Of a stretch of 64,000 bases of DNA, positions 1-11,966 are shown piece by piece. The notes below the pieces were generated by a model. It was given only the letters and a program-made list of their open reading frames with translations. It searched no databases and was not told the origin of the DNA. How positions within the stretch are numbered: position 1 is the first letter of the stretch; every line of letters begins with the position of its first letter. A program made the translations under genes and the position numbers. The stretch comes from Podospora pseudocomata (taxonomy: Eukaryota > Ascomycota > Sordariomycetes > Sordariales > Podosporaceae). Location: positions 3,658,001-3,722,000 of the forward strand of contig NW_026946363.1 of the NCBI RefSeq assembly GCF_035222375.1. Reading direction: 5' to 3'.

Positions 1-3000
1 GGTGGTAGCAACGACGGGAGCGGGGGAGGAAGTCGGAGTTTAAGTTGTGCGCGGCGAACAGCTGGAAAAGGCGGGGTTTAAAGTTGGGGGAAGTGGGGCT
101 CTTCAGTGCTGGGACGAGAAGGTCGAGGTTCCAGGGTTCTGGCGATCAGTTTACCGCTCTTCTGGCGCTGGTTGCTCCCCCGTCGGATTGGTTCCCGACG
201 TGCTGCCAGTGGCGGGAATGAGGAATGAATGAAGATCTAGGTAGTAGGTAGCTGAGGGCTGGTTGGTGGCAGTGGTCAGAGCCAACAAGATCTGGTTCGG
301 GAATGAGGCCGTGGATTGGTGCGTAGCACTAAATCACTGTTGCTAGTATGACCAAGAAGGCAGGAAGGGACTCAAAGGGAGGCGGTTGGAGGAGGCAGGT
401 TCCAGTTTATTAACGCGGATCCAGCGGCTGAGGCTGAGTATTTCCCAGTTGGCAACCTGAGTAAATGCTTTCTCTGGTCACTTCGGATGAGGGCTCAGCA
501 ACCACCCGGACAGTCTGGGGTCTTGTTGGGTGCTGCTGACACTCCCGGATGCTCCCAGACTCTCCCTGTTGTCAGGAGCCGAAGGGAACAACGGCCGAGG
601 CGAGTTGAGTCCGAGAGATGACAATGTGTGTTTGTGCCACAATACCTATCTATCTATCGCTTCTCGTCTCCGAATGGTCCAGAGTTGATTGGTTGCGTGT
701 CTATGAGCGCTGTGGTGTGTGAGATGTTCTTCAGATGGCGGGGTTTGTCACTCCGCGCCCAGAAATGGTACGGTAGTCTAGCTTGAGCGTTATTTTTTTT
801 CAAGGAGCAGCAAGTCGTTTGTAAGGAACCGTGCCCCGTTTGGAGAGGTTGGGTTCCAAGATATACAGTCCGGCTCTCAGAGAATCCCTCCGGCTTGCCA
901 ATGTTTCTAATCTAGGCGCGTTGACCGAAGGGTTGACAGATGTGCCGTCCCTTTGTTCAGCGGGCTCTGGATAGAAGGGAAGGTGATGGCTTCGGGGGTT
1001 CTGTTCTGCAGGGCTAGCCTAGTCGCGTAAGCCGACGTTACGGCTAAGCCGGATATGGAGAAGTACCGATCCTGGGGTGCGTGCGTCGAGATCTCCAACG
1101 TCTCCTCCAAGTCCTGGTCTCCACGTGTGGCAGAAAGAAAGGGATTGTCCTGCCGTTTGGTTTCGGTTCGGGCACGTGGCTACCGTGGTATCGGACTCTG
1201 TTGTATCGGACGTCTTGAAGTGGGTTTCTATCGGGGAAGACAAGACTGAATGAGTTGTTGATGTGCTGTTGAGTCTCGCGTGATGCATACTCTTGTCTAT
1301 ATGAGCTGGTCGAGTTGGGCAGGCAGGTGTATACTTGTAGTGACGGCTCTAAACTGGGCGACGTTACTTCGAGTAGCAGGTATCCAACGCCAACAACGTT
1401 AGCAGCGGGCTCGGAAGGGCAAGGCCGAACTGAAGAGACAAGAAGTCCGGGGTGGTTGGTTCACTGTGCATAGAGAATCGTTTGGCCTTTCTTATATCCT
1501 TACGACAACAACACCCCCTTTCCATGGACCACCAAACACAAGGCGGATCAACTTCCAGGCACGTCTTCTGACTCGATGGCCGTTCAAGTTGGTGTGCTGG
1601 AAATGGAGAGAAACAAGATCAGGGCGGACACAACAGGGCACACTTTCGAGTCCAAGCTGTATGGGAGGTCTGCTTTTCCAGGACACCTTGCTTCGGCCTA
1701 CTTCACCGAGCTTGTCCGAATATGACCGGAGCATAGCTAGCTATCAGTGTGACTCCCCCAAGTGAGACAGAGGGCCCACACCAGAGAGCTGGATGCGTAA
1801 GGTGTGTCTATGCCGCAATTCCAAACCATGGTGGCTGCTGCACGAAGCACGCAAGTACCGGCCGAGATCAACGACACGAAGTAGCATCTGCCGCGCACCC
1901 ATAAAAAGCACCCATGAGAGAGAGAGGATCGGCCCGTGTGGTACGAGGGTACTTTCAAGTAACTCGACAGAGTAATGGGGACATGGAAGATTCTCACATT
2001 TCATATTATACACTGTCGGCGTGTTAAAAGGCTGGCTTGTACTCTGAAGCATGTGACAGGCCAAGCAAAATGGATCGATTCTTCTACCAAGCAAAACGTC
2101 TGCTCGTTGAGAGGAAAAACACCTTGTTCCGCTGCCCACCTTACCTGCCACCCCAGAAACGAGAACCAAGCTTGGTGCATTCAGTAACGATGTTGGCCAA
2201 ATAGATAGGTAGGATTTATCATGTTTCTGCAAACTAGGCTACCTGTAGACGAGCTCATGCCTATGCTGCGCCTCCCCATGCAGCGTCATGCTGATGCGAT
2301 CCGACTTGTCACGACGGATGATGGCGGGTGGGTGGAGGTTGGTGGGATGGAGCTCTTAGGTTGGGCTGGTGACGGAATAAAAAAGAATGCAGCCTTTTGA
2401 CCCCCCCATCTCTCCTCCCTGCAAGCCTTTGCATGCAACCTCTCAAGTGGTCACGGACCACTTTTCAATGTCCAGATCGGCCAACCAGAGACTAAGGAAT
2501 AGTGGACCCACCTTGGCATCAACGACTTCCCATGAACGCTTCACTCCATCTGGGAACCAGACCAACCCTACCTATGTCTACCTAATCCCGTACCCACGCG
2601 CAACGCCCACGTACACCCCAGACGATTTGAGAATCAGATGCTTCACGGCCAGAGGTTTAATATTTGATATTTTTGTGGCGCATAACTAACGAACGAGGCG
2701 CCCAGTTCGATAACCGGCGACGACGGGCGCAACCCCAGCTTGTCCAACAGCCAGATTCCAGAATCCCATCCCATCCCACCCACACCCACTTGGGCGAGCG
2801 GTCCATTATCACGAATCATCTGAGCATCGCTTCAGATCATCGGTTACAACCCGTATGCACGCCGCATGACTGTCAAATCAAGTCTCGAGACAACCTTGAA
2901 CTAATCATGCGGCTTCATAGGAACATTATCTCTGTCAGATTGTCCACAGTCCTGCTTTCCATCTGCCGCGCGCCGCGGCTACCACTTGTCGCCCTAGAGA

Positions 3001-3049
3001 AGGACCTTGACAAATCTTGGAAAGTGGGATCCGATAACGGCTACGAAAC
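1..3049. other. gene-free stretch upstream of SFT2
   Basis: Only short open frames occur on either strand, with no recognisable domain, no consistent splice pairs and no tRNA-like box pair. The last several hundred bases before 3050 presumably hold the SFT2 promoter and leader. I see nothing else that can be supported. Confidence 0.5.
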
Positions 3050-4067
3050 ATGGCTTCGTCGTCGTTCCGCAATTCTATCAACTCACTTGGATGGGCGCGT
3101 CGCGACACCGACCTCCCAGTTCACACTTCTCGACAAACCGGTCTCTTCTCGTCGCTTCAGTCGTTAAATCCGTTTGGTGGCCGGGGTTATGTTCAACTTC
3201 CAACAACCGAGGGCCCCGGGGCTCCCTTACCAGCACCCAGTCGTCGCGAGGAGGAGGAGGGGTGGTTTGCATGTAGGTCGACTCAGGTCTTTCTTTTCCG
3301 TATCAGCGGACAACAAATTGGGGCAACCCGTTGGCTGTGTATTTCCAACACCCTCCATAACCCCCGTTACCCCTGCGTCGAGGCATACGTGCACCCCCCT
3401 TTGTGTGCGCATGTCTTGGCCAGAGGCGCTCAGCGCATGTTTGCGAGCTCGTATTTTACCTGTTATCACTTCACGTGCTGAATAATGTGTGCTGACCTGG
3501 AATGGCATAGTGAGCCGATGGGACCGACTCTTGATATTTGCTGCTTGCAATATTGCCGCGCTAGTCTGCTTCGTTCTTGTTATTGCTCTCTTTCCGGCCC
3601 TGAGTCTTGCAAGACCACGTAAGCTCATGCTCTTGTAAGTGGACCTTTTCGGATATGTCGGGTTGGTATGCATAGTGGTCATCTTGCTTACAACAATAAC
3701 AGGTGGACACTGGGCTCTATTCTCTTCCTTTCCTCCTTCGCCGCTGTTATGGGTCCATGGGCATACGTGCAGCACTTGACTTCGACGCCGAGGCTGCCCT
3801 TCACTGCTGCCTACTTTGGCTCCTTGGGGTTGACCATTTACTTTTCGATCGGTGTAAGTCGCCTATTGAGACGCCTGCACAGCTCACCATTACTGACTTG
3901 TACATCGGCTGCAGCTCCAAAGTACAATCCTCACGATATTGTCAGGCCTTATTCAACTTGGTTGCCTAATCTGGTATCTGGTCAGCTACTTTCCCATGGG
4001 ATCGAGCGGCCTTCGCCTTGTGAGCAGTTTTGGTGCGCGCAGAGCCGCGACTTGGATGACCGGGTAG
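3050..4067 (+). CDS. sft2: SFT2-family vesicle transport protein
   Basis: This is a small tetraspanning Golgi membrane protein of the SFT2/Got1 group, which acts in endosome-to-Golgi and intra-Golgi vesicle fusion. Four exons (3050-3272, 3511-3634, 3703-3853, 3915-4067) join in phase to give 216 aa, the usual family length. All donors are GTA(A/G)G-like and the acceptors are TAG, CAG and CAG. The N-terminus is hydrophilic with a Ser/Arg-rich start and an acidic EEEEGWFAL segment just before the first membrane helix. Four hydrophobic helices follow, with the family-typical GPWAYVQHL and YFGSLGLTIYFS segments and the C-terminal SYFPMGSSGLR. The first intron (238 nt) is longer than the others. 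The ATG at 3050 is the first in frame and gives the conserved MASSSFRNSINSLGW start. Identification is firm from family knowledge; the exon borders are read by eye. Confidence 0.93.
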
Positions 4068-7000
4068 AAAAAGGCGTTAGCCATGCGATGTATCAGACAC
4101 CCCTTGTTGTTGGATTTTTTAATTGCTGCTGAGGTTCTCATCCTCGGGTTGTATGAATAATAGACGTATGATATTATTGGATTATTGTTGACGTTATCGG
4201 TTATGTATGAGGCGACGTCCTGCTTAATCTTGACCAAACGCTTTCCTGATGGTCACACAGCTCCCATGCCTACCTTGTGAGGACGATGACGGATAATAAA
4301 GGGCGGCCTCGGTAATCAGGATATGTGGATAAGCGGGAGCTGCCCGGTGTTTGCGGGGAGGTGACAGAGAGTACCCGTAATTATCTCCACGTTTAGCCGA
4401 TAGAACATGACGCTTGGCTGGTTCTTGGTGTTCCATTTCTTACCGACCTTGAACCTGGACTCTTTTGGGATCTCTCGCTTCCTGTAAGACCGAAGGCATC
4501 ACCGCAGCAGTCAGAAGCCAAGGACCAGCACTGAATCCTTGGAGACTACGACCGTTGCGCAAGGCTTCCACCGTCGCCATCAAAAGAGGAATGCTTCCCT
4601 CAGACCCAACCGGGTATGTTTGAGTTGTCAACGCATTCGTGGCTTTTCCAGGAGGCGGCGAATCCTCCACCAATATGAAGATGGCCTTTCACATGCGAAG
4701 AAAGCCATGCCATCACAGAGATAAGGCAATTTTGCTCCCAGCCTGCTTTTTCATCTCTGCCTCTGTCGTTCAAAGAGGCCCAATGGGAACGCCATACAAT
4801 ATTATACTATCAAACGTGTTAGATACCAGGTTGCCTGTCCTTCCGCCGTAAGTGGACTGGGCCTGGCTTCTCGCTTCGGCCCACCTCCGCAGCTCCACGA
4901 ATTGGCGGCACCGGCCGGTAATGGCTTTGCCCGCTCGGGAGCCTGTACGCAATGAATGCGATGAAACCTTCCAAACTTGTGTTCGCTCTGCCGCACCGGG
5001 ACTTATCAAGATAGCGGTAGCAGTCGAGATTACAAAGCGACCACCTCTAGATTGTCCAATGTGAAGTGATAGGCAATAGCATACAATTCAGACACAGAAG
5101 GACGTTCGTCGTGAGAGGGTCTAGCGTAGGTCTTGACCGTTTAACCCCGCCTTCCTAATCAGGTTGGTGAGTGCAGTAGCGCGGCTTGTCTCTGTAAGCC
5201 GTTGTGACTCTTATTTTCCTGGCCATCATGATTTGATCAACACGAACCGGCCAGCTGCAATCAAAAGCTGGTACTGAGGGAACAGAAACCTGCCCCTCCG
5301 TTGTGTCACTTGCTCAGTTTCCCCTGAGCCTGGTTTGCGGGATCAAAACAAACCCCTTGGTCATTTTGAGCAGAGCTTGCTCAGAACGACATCTCATTGC
5401 AACATTCCTATATACCGCCACGCTGTGGGTAAACTACCACCTAAAACAGAGCGGAAGGAGAAATGCCACCGCAAAGTGACTTTTATATACCATTAGCAAT
5501 TGAAACCCTCGGCATAGAGGGAGATGGTGCTGCCTGATAAAAGTGCAAAAAAGAAACAAGCCGGGCCATGCCAGCAGCTCGCATGTGTATTGGATCATAA
5601 TGAGCTGCTGGAAGACACCAAGATTTTGGTACAATGCAGACGGCCCTGTACGAATATATTGACATTTACCCCAGCGCTGCTCAAAGGACAAGAGTCAGAG
5701 CATTCACTCAGGACTGGGGCATACCCCAGAGTCGGCCAGGTTCCCCTCATTCGCAAGAGCCAGCATCATCAAATGTTACCGCTTCCCCAGATCGGACGGA
5801 TCGGTGGGATGCCTGTTTTTGACAAAATGGAGGTCTGATTGAAAAGATGAATAGATAGATTGCCAGAGACCGCCAATTATACTGATATAAAGAACGAGAC
5901 ACCCGGGCCACAGAGACAAGAGAACAATTCCTAAAAGACGGAAATCTTTAAGCAACAAGCCAAGAAAAAGAAAAAAGACAGGGTCCCACTCAAAAGGCAG
6001 AGCGACGATGCAGACTGTCAGTGACTGTTCATGACTGACATGAAACTAAGCAACAATAATAAAAGTGGGACGATGAGCAACTAGCAGGTGTCCTGTCTGT
6101 CATTCCATCCACAGGTGTATAAGCCGGAGCTGGAGCAATGAAAAGTAGTCAAGAGAGTGCTGGAAACCGCTATTCACTCACTGGGCTTATCGCAGTTCGG
6201 ATGGGAGCAAGCTTCAGCGATAGGGGGAGCATCTGGAGCAGGCGTAATTCTAATAATACTGCTGATTGTTGCTGTGAACCTATTTTAACGGAGTTTTTCT
6301 TCACCTTTCCCACCCGACTCACTGTTGCAGTCGCCGACTTATATTCGCGCAACCCCGCTGCTCCCAGGGCCTACCTGTAGCCCACTCAAAACAACCTTGA
6401 GGTAAGTACCTGCTCTAAGCTCAGCCATCTCCACCACTCTTTTTTTTTTGCGGCAGTCTGGGTCCCGAAAAAATTTATTCCCACACAAATCTTCTCTAAC
6501 CTTTTGCCAGGCGAAGCACGACTCTCTTGTTTCCCCTCGGCACCTTTTTTCTTTTTCTCCCTTTCCCCCTACGACCCGTACTTTATTCCGGACACCCTCC
6601 TCAAGCCCTGGTGCACGTAACCTAACCCCAATCCCAGAGTCGAGTTGGTTATTAGGGCTTTTGTCTTCGGTCCTCCGCGGATCCAAAAGTTTGTTCGGCA
6701 TTTTCACCAACAACAATCACCTGCGAAAAGCACCTCACCCGGCCCTGATTGCACACCAAGCACAACATCCTCAATCCAGCACATTGTCGGTGGCATATAC
6801 CCCCACCTCCTTCCCATCCGGCACTCGATCTCCGGCGTCTGCTTCGTTAACCGTCTCCCTTCCCTCGAGAGACACATTGCTGCATACCCCGCCGTCCGAT
6901 TTTCTCGACGCCGCTAGTGTTGCTTCGACCGAGCCAGGTTAAAAAAAAAATCTGTACTCGCAAACTTTATTCACTTGACAAGCCGACCGGCCTGTTCATT

Positions 7001-7302
7001 TGTGACCTGTCTCCTTGGGAACCTTGGAGTAGCTGTCACCGTTAGAGCACCCGGACTGGTCCATCTTTGACCTCCGTCAAGAACTTGAGCTTGCCTCTCT
7101 CCCTTTCCCTTGTCACCGTCACCGCAAGTCGACAGAAAGAAGGGTCATTTTATTGGATAACCGCACATATTGTCGGTTGGCCAGTCTTAATTGACCAAAG
7201 TACGGCAGGAGAACAGCTTGCTGTCGCTGCTGTTGCGCAGTCGGGATCATTCCGACATCTCACTTGATCGAGACAGGCCCACCCCGATCATCACCAATCA
7301 AC
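4068..7302. other. intergenic stretch and long leader of the La-motif gene
   Basis: No supported gene. The part from about 6360 to 7302 is pyrimidine-rich and looks like the promoter and long 5' leader of the downstream La-motif gene. A consensus donor (GGTAAGTACC) at 6401-6410 could start a 5' UTR intron, with several possible acceptors before 7303. On the minus strand, 4440-4673 is open and ends beside a GTAAGAAA donor-like site, but no partner exon is convincing. Confidence 0.45.
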
Positions 7303-10248
7303 ATGTCTTCAGCGGCCTTTTCCTATGCCCAGGCCGCTCGGGGCCAAGCTCCTACACAGCCTAACACACAGGTGGCGTCGAGCCCCGCGCCATCAACAGT
7401 TGACTCCAATGTCAAGGACGATGTATCAACTGGCAACTCGTCCGTGACTGCCCCTTCTGTCACCTCCAACATTGCCCTGGACGCCGAGCAGAGCATCCAG
7501 CCAGATTCCGAGAATGGGACAGCCAAGGTCTCTGCCGACACTGCCTCGCAGACTACCCCAACACCCACGGTTGTGCCGACAGCCGACATCGAGGAGAAGA
7601 AGGAGCAGGGGAGCGCCAACGTCAACTCACAGCAGCAGCAGTCAGATGCGAGAAGTTCGAGGTCAGCCAGCAGGACATCCAGGAGGAATGACAATGGAGA
7701 GAACAAGAAGGGACGCAAGGGCAAAAAGTCGCGGGGTCAGGATAAGGAGGCCGAGCAGCAAGAGGAGGCTGCCGAGAAGCAGGCCGAGAAGCCTGTGTAC
7801 ACAGAAGCCGCCATTCCTTCTGTCAATCCTTGGTTGAAGCGTGCCGAGGGACTCCAGTCCAAGACTCAGACTGCCTCAACGGCTGATGCTGCCGAAACCA
7901 AGACTTCTGAGGCTGCTGAGGCTCAGCCTGTGGTGAACGGTGTCAATGGAGACAAAGCTGCCCACAAGAAGCAACCAGATTCCCGGGCTGCTGAACAGGC
8001 CCCCCGCAGAAACGCCCCCCGAGGTGCTCGTGCCAACGAGAAGGAGGAGAAGACTTCGGTGACGTTGCCATCGGTCGCTGATGCTTCTGCCTGGCCGGAA
8101 CCCAAGGCCACTGCTGCTGCCGTCAAGGAGCAGCAACCCACTCGCAAGTCAGTTGAGAAGACTGAGAGCTCAGCAAAGGAGGGCCAAGATGAGGCGGCTC
8201 CTAAGAAGAAAGACTGGAAGAAGCTCGAGATCAACCACTCTGTCGTTTTTGAGACACAGCTGCCTACTTCTCGCAGCTCGAAACCCCGCGGTGGAGCTCG
8301 CGGTGGTCGTGAGTCTGGTTCCATGCGGGGCAACCTCAATGGTTCCGCTACATCACCTGCTGCCGCTGGTCCTGCTGCCGAGAAGGCTGTCCCAGCCGGA
8401 GGTGTTCCTGGTCCTCGTGCCACCGCTCGGCCCCGTGAGGGCAGTCTGCCAGCTCGCTCCGCTGGGCAGAACCAGACCACCTCACCTACCAAGCGTGGCT
8501 CCGTTGATGCCAGTGCTCAGGACCAGCAGAAGCCTGCTGCTTCTGCTAGTAATGAACAACCCCGTGAGAAGACCCAATCGGTAAGTTTACCTCGAATCTA
8601 CTTGTGCTTTGCCCTTCCAGGCACTAATTCGCTCCTGCAGTCATCCAGAAGATATACCAGGGACATCCGCACCGAGAACGGCCAGCTGAGTACTGAGGGT
8701 GGATCAACCCCAGTTCGTCCTTTTCCCCAGGAACGGGTCAACGGCTTCCACCCCAAGGACGGTGCTCATGGCAATGTCAATGGACACCATTACCCTGTTC
8801 GCGAGAACCGTCCAGAGCGCGGTCGCGGTGGCTATCGGGGCCGTGGCGGCCACAATGGTGCTGGCGCTCATGTTACCGGGTCTGCAGGCTTCCAGGTCAA
8901 CGGACATTATCCCACACAGAACGGGTTCCATGGCCACTCGCACTCTCGTCAAGCACACTCTGCCCAGAGCCCCCCGCCGTTCAATGGCCAGTTTTCCCAA
9001 ACTTTCCCCAACCAGGGCAGGGGCCGCGGCAAATGGAACGGGGCGAACCAACATAGCCCTCGTGGCAACCACATGAGCGCTGGTTATCCTCCCAAGTCGG
9101 CCAATCCCGTACATGATTTCCAGGCCCCAGTCTACCCGCCTGTCATGTACCCGTATGGCCCTGAGGCTATGATCAAGAACCAGGTAGAGTTCTACTTTTC
9201 CCTCGACAACTTGTGCAAAGACTACTTCTTGCGCAAGATGATGGATGGGCAGGGATTTGTGCGCCTTGAGGCCATTGCCAACTTCCCCCGTGTGCAGCAG
9301 CTGACTACAGACCTCAACGTCCTGCGCTACGCTTGCTTGCACCTGGAGAATGTCGAGTTCGTCGTTGGTGATGACAATATTGAGAGGCTCCGGTCTGGCG
9401 ACGCCAGAAGGGCTACTTTCATTCTGCCTGAAGACCAACGTGAGCCTGCTTCCAGGCATGATGGGCCTGCCAATTTCCGGGTCATGAACAGTCAAAACCC
9501 TTATGCCTCCTTTGGCGCCATGGCTCCGCCTATGATGGGCTACTCTCAGTACCCTGACGGACACATGTACCAGCCTGAATTTATGCCCAGAGCTCACAAC
9601 GAGTTCGCTGTCAACGGCAATGGTGCGGTGAACGGTTATCATCACTACCCCCATGATTCCCAGCTTTCCGCTGGTGTTCCTGCGTTTGCCCCCCCAGAGG
9701 AGCCTGTGTCTCTGGAGAGCATGACCAAGTTCTCAGACTCCCATGTTGATAATCTTATCATTGTCCTGGGTGCCAAGGATAGCGAAGAGACTGCTGCTGC
9801 TGTCGCAGGTTATGTTGCCAACGGTAACACCCAGGACGGCTCTGAGCCTACCATTGTGTGGATCCAGGAGACTCAACCTGAGAAGCACGAGCGTCAACCA
9901 TACCACGAAATCCGCAAGACTGCTCTCGAACGCCGCCAAGGGGCTCAGGCCGGTGAGGTTCCAGAGGAGATGCAGAACCTCTACCGCTTCTGGTCAGAGT
10001 TTCTCCTTAGCAATTTCAACGCCAGAGTGTATGAGGAGTTCAGAAACTTGGCTTTTGAGGATGCCTCCAGCTCAGTTCCCGCGACTGCCGGGCTCAAGAC
10101 CCTTCTTGGCTTTTATGACAAGCTCTTGTTGGACACGTCTGTCCCCAAGCCATGGCCGAGCCATCGGGCGTTCCCTCTTGTTCTGACCGAACACCTTCAG
10201 GCGGCCAAGGATCTCGATCAGAAGACACAGCCTCACGTTGCCATCTAG
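7303..10248 (+). CDS. La-motif RNA-binding protein (Sro9/Slr1-like LARP)
   Basis: The spliced product is about 961 aa. A long low-complexity N-terminal half is rich in Ala, Gln, Glu, Lys and RGG/GRGG-like segments (about residues 350-560). It is followed by a La motif at roughly residues 600-685 (from AMIKNQVEFYFSLDNLCKDY through GFVRLEAIANF), which binds 3' ends of RNA in this family. A conserved C-terminal region (EEMQNLYRFWSEFL, then GLKTLLGFYDKLL) is shared with fungal Sro9/Slr1 proteins, which associate with mRNA and polysomes in the cytoplasm. I place the start at the ATG at 7303 (CAACATGTC context); the open frame upstream begins only with TTG. A 60-nt intron at 8581-8640 has GTAAGT, a CTAAT branch site and CAG. 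Because its length is 3n and it has no stop, retention would add 20 residues. The exact orthologue name is uncertain. Confidence 0.9.
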   Translation: MSSAAFSYAQAARGQAPTQPNTQVASSPAPSTVDSNVKDDVSTGNSSVTAPSVTSNIALDAEQSIQPDSENGTAKVSADTASQTTPTPTVVPTADIEEKKEQGSANVNSQQQQSDARSSRSASRTSRRNDNGENKKGRKGKKSRGQDKEAEQQEEAAEKQAEKPVYTEAAIPSVNPWLKRAEGLQSKTQTASTADAAETKTSEAAEAQPVVNGVNGDKAAHKKQPDSRAAEQAPRRNAPRGARANEKEEKTSVTLPSVADASAWPEPKATAAAVKEQQPTRKSVEKTESSAKEGQDEAAPKKKDWKKLEINHSVVFETQLPTSRSSKPRGGARGGRESGSMRGNLNGSATSPAAAGPAAEKAVPAGGVPGPRATARPREGSLPARSAGQNQTTSPTKRGSVDASAQDQQKPAASASNEQPREKTQSVSLPRIYLCFALPGTNSLLQSSRRYTRDIRTENGQLSTEGGSTPVRPFPQERVNGFHPKDGAHGNVNGHHYPVRENRPERGRGGYRGRGGHNGAGAHVTGSAGFQVNGHYPTQNGFHGHSHSRQAHSAQSPPPFNGQFSQTFPNQGRGRGKWNGANQHSPRGNHMSAGYPPKSANPVHDFQAPVYPPVMYPYGPEAMIKNQVEFYFSLDNLCKDYFLRKMMDGQGFVRLEAIANFPRVQQLTTDLNVLRYACLHLENVEFVVGDDNIERLRSGDARRATFILPEDQREPASRHDGPANFRVMNSQNPYASFGAMAPPMMGYSQYPDGHMYQPEFMPRAHNEFAVNGNGAVNGYHHYPHDSQLSAGVPAFAPPEEPVSLESMTKFSDSHVDNLIIVLGAKDSEETAAAVAGYVANGNTQDGSEPTIVWIQETQPEKHERQPYHEIRKTALERRQGAQAGEVPEEMQNLYRFWSEFLLSNFNARVYEEFRNLAFEDASSSVPATAGLKTLLGFYDKLLLDTSVPKPWPSHRAFPLVLTEHLQAAKDLDQKTQPHVAI
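8581..8640 (+). other. in-frame 60-nt intron in the La-motif gene
   Basis: Donor GTAAGT at 8581, branch-like CTAAT at 8624 and acceptor CAG ending at 8640. The length is divisible by three and the reading frame stays open through it, so both spliced and unspliced messages would encode full proteins. Confidence 0.75.
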
Positions 10249-11966
10249 ATCTGAGCACCAGGTGCTCCTGAGCAAGGCGTTTTGGTTGTTTGATACTTGT
10301 CAAAACAGCACTTTGGAAGGGATCTTCTGTCTATTTTTCAGCGTCCCGAAATTTCTGGCAGGTTGCAGCCATCAAAGTGTCAACTCGAAAAGTCAACATG
10401 ATCACTTGATGGGACGGTTGCTTCACGCTGCATTTTTCGAACGTGGTAATTCACTCCATCTTTCAGCAGTGTCCTTTTCAGCATCGCCAGGTGCTATTCA
10501 GTTCTCGGCTTTATTTGTTATGGGGTCTTCTTTCAGCGAGGGGGTAGGTTGAGGAAAAGTGGTTAAAAAGAATCCTTTTATCTTGGCGAAAATGTCGTTC
10601 ATGACCCGGCCTGAATGGATCCCGGTCGAGCACGATCGGTTGGCGATGAAGTGTTGACAATGAGGACGGCTGTATTCTCGTCTACACGATGCCATTGAGA
10701 CGCCCTGTCAGCGGGTTCTATATTCCTCGAGGCAGGCCTTTGCATTTCGCCATTTTGGGATCGGTTCTATCTTTGGGAAACTTGGGAAGGGGTCTGGGCG
10801 TTAATGTGAAGATGGGGCAGGAGACGATGGGTGTTTTTGACGTTTTTGTTCTGGGAGCAGAGCCAGGGGAAACAAAATAATTTTCTTCTTATGCATTGCG
10901 ATTGGTCGCAAATTTTGCGTTTCTTATCCATGAGCTCGCAGCATGTTTCGGGGCGTTCATTTCTGTTTCGGATTGGTCGGGGTGCTTTTTCGGAAAACAC
11001 CAGAAAAAAAAAGACGAAAACTAGATTGAGCATTTGGGGCGGCTGCTGCAGATATCGGCAACCTCTTCTATTGTTGTTGCGAGAGTTTCTTTTGTGCCTG
11101 GCACAAGCCGGAGGAGGAAGGATGGTTCTTGATGAGAAGATGGTTTTAGACTTGGCCTTCTGGTTTCTTTTCGACTTTTTTCCTTCCACCGACTCAGCGA
11201 CATTGCGACTTCTCTCAGTTTTCTTCGGCAAGACAAAAGTGTTGGTTGCGTATTGTAACAATGTATAAATAGCAGAAGAGAAGAAAAAAAAGGACCAAAA
11301 AAATCAAAAGCGTTACTTTTGTATATATTGTATATTTATATATTTGTATTTATCTATAACTGTTCGGGGTGATGTATGGAGGGAATGAATGTACTTGAAG
11401 AAGACATTTTGATATCTTCCAGGCCATCATTGTCTTGGTGAAGGGGGGTTCGGATGGAGAAAAGTGGGGCAAGCTACTTGAGAACTTAAACGTTGCCATT
11501 AAGCCTTTCTTTTGTCTGTCACGCGCCCATCTGCATCTCTCTGCCTTTACAAGACCAGCAAGCCTCCCAAAGTATCACTGTTGAAATTGAGCTTTACCAG
11601 TTCGAATTCATTCTGACCCTGGGTAAGCCGACTGTCTGCACATGTGAAAGTGTGTATATGGCTAATACTGGCTCACAGACTGTTAGTCAACCGTTTCATC
11701 GGTGATCACATGCCAATAATTGCTTCAAGACCGTGAAAGAGGAGCGGCATCATCACCCTCAACAGCACAAGATCAATCACCGACACGCACGACGTATATA
11801 CAGAGGGTGTTTTAGTCCAAGCCCGTTTGATATTATCACGCCTTATTTGAGCGTTGCACATTCATCAAGCAAATTGGTTGCAGCGATCACACTCACACAC
11901 ACACACACAACCAGAATCACCAACTCGGCCAAACACATACCGCAAAGAGAGTGCGAGCAAAAAAGG
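10249..11966. other. 3' region of the La gene and promoter of the bHLH gene
   Basis: No supported gene. The sequence from 10250 is T-rich and UTR-like. A TATA-like GTATAAATAG lies at about 11262 and an AT-rich block at 11300-11360. The leader of the bHLH gene carries a (CA)8 tract at 11894-11909. Confidence 0.45.

Noticed and set aside
1744-2232. 162-codon open frame on the minus strand
   Set aside because: Overlaps other open frames and has no domain or conserved-looking block.
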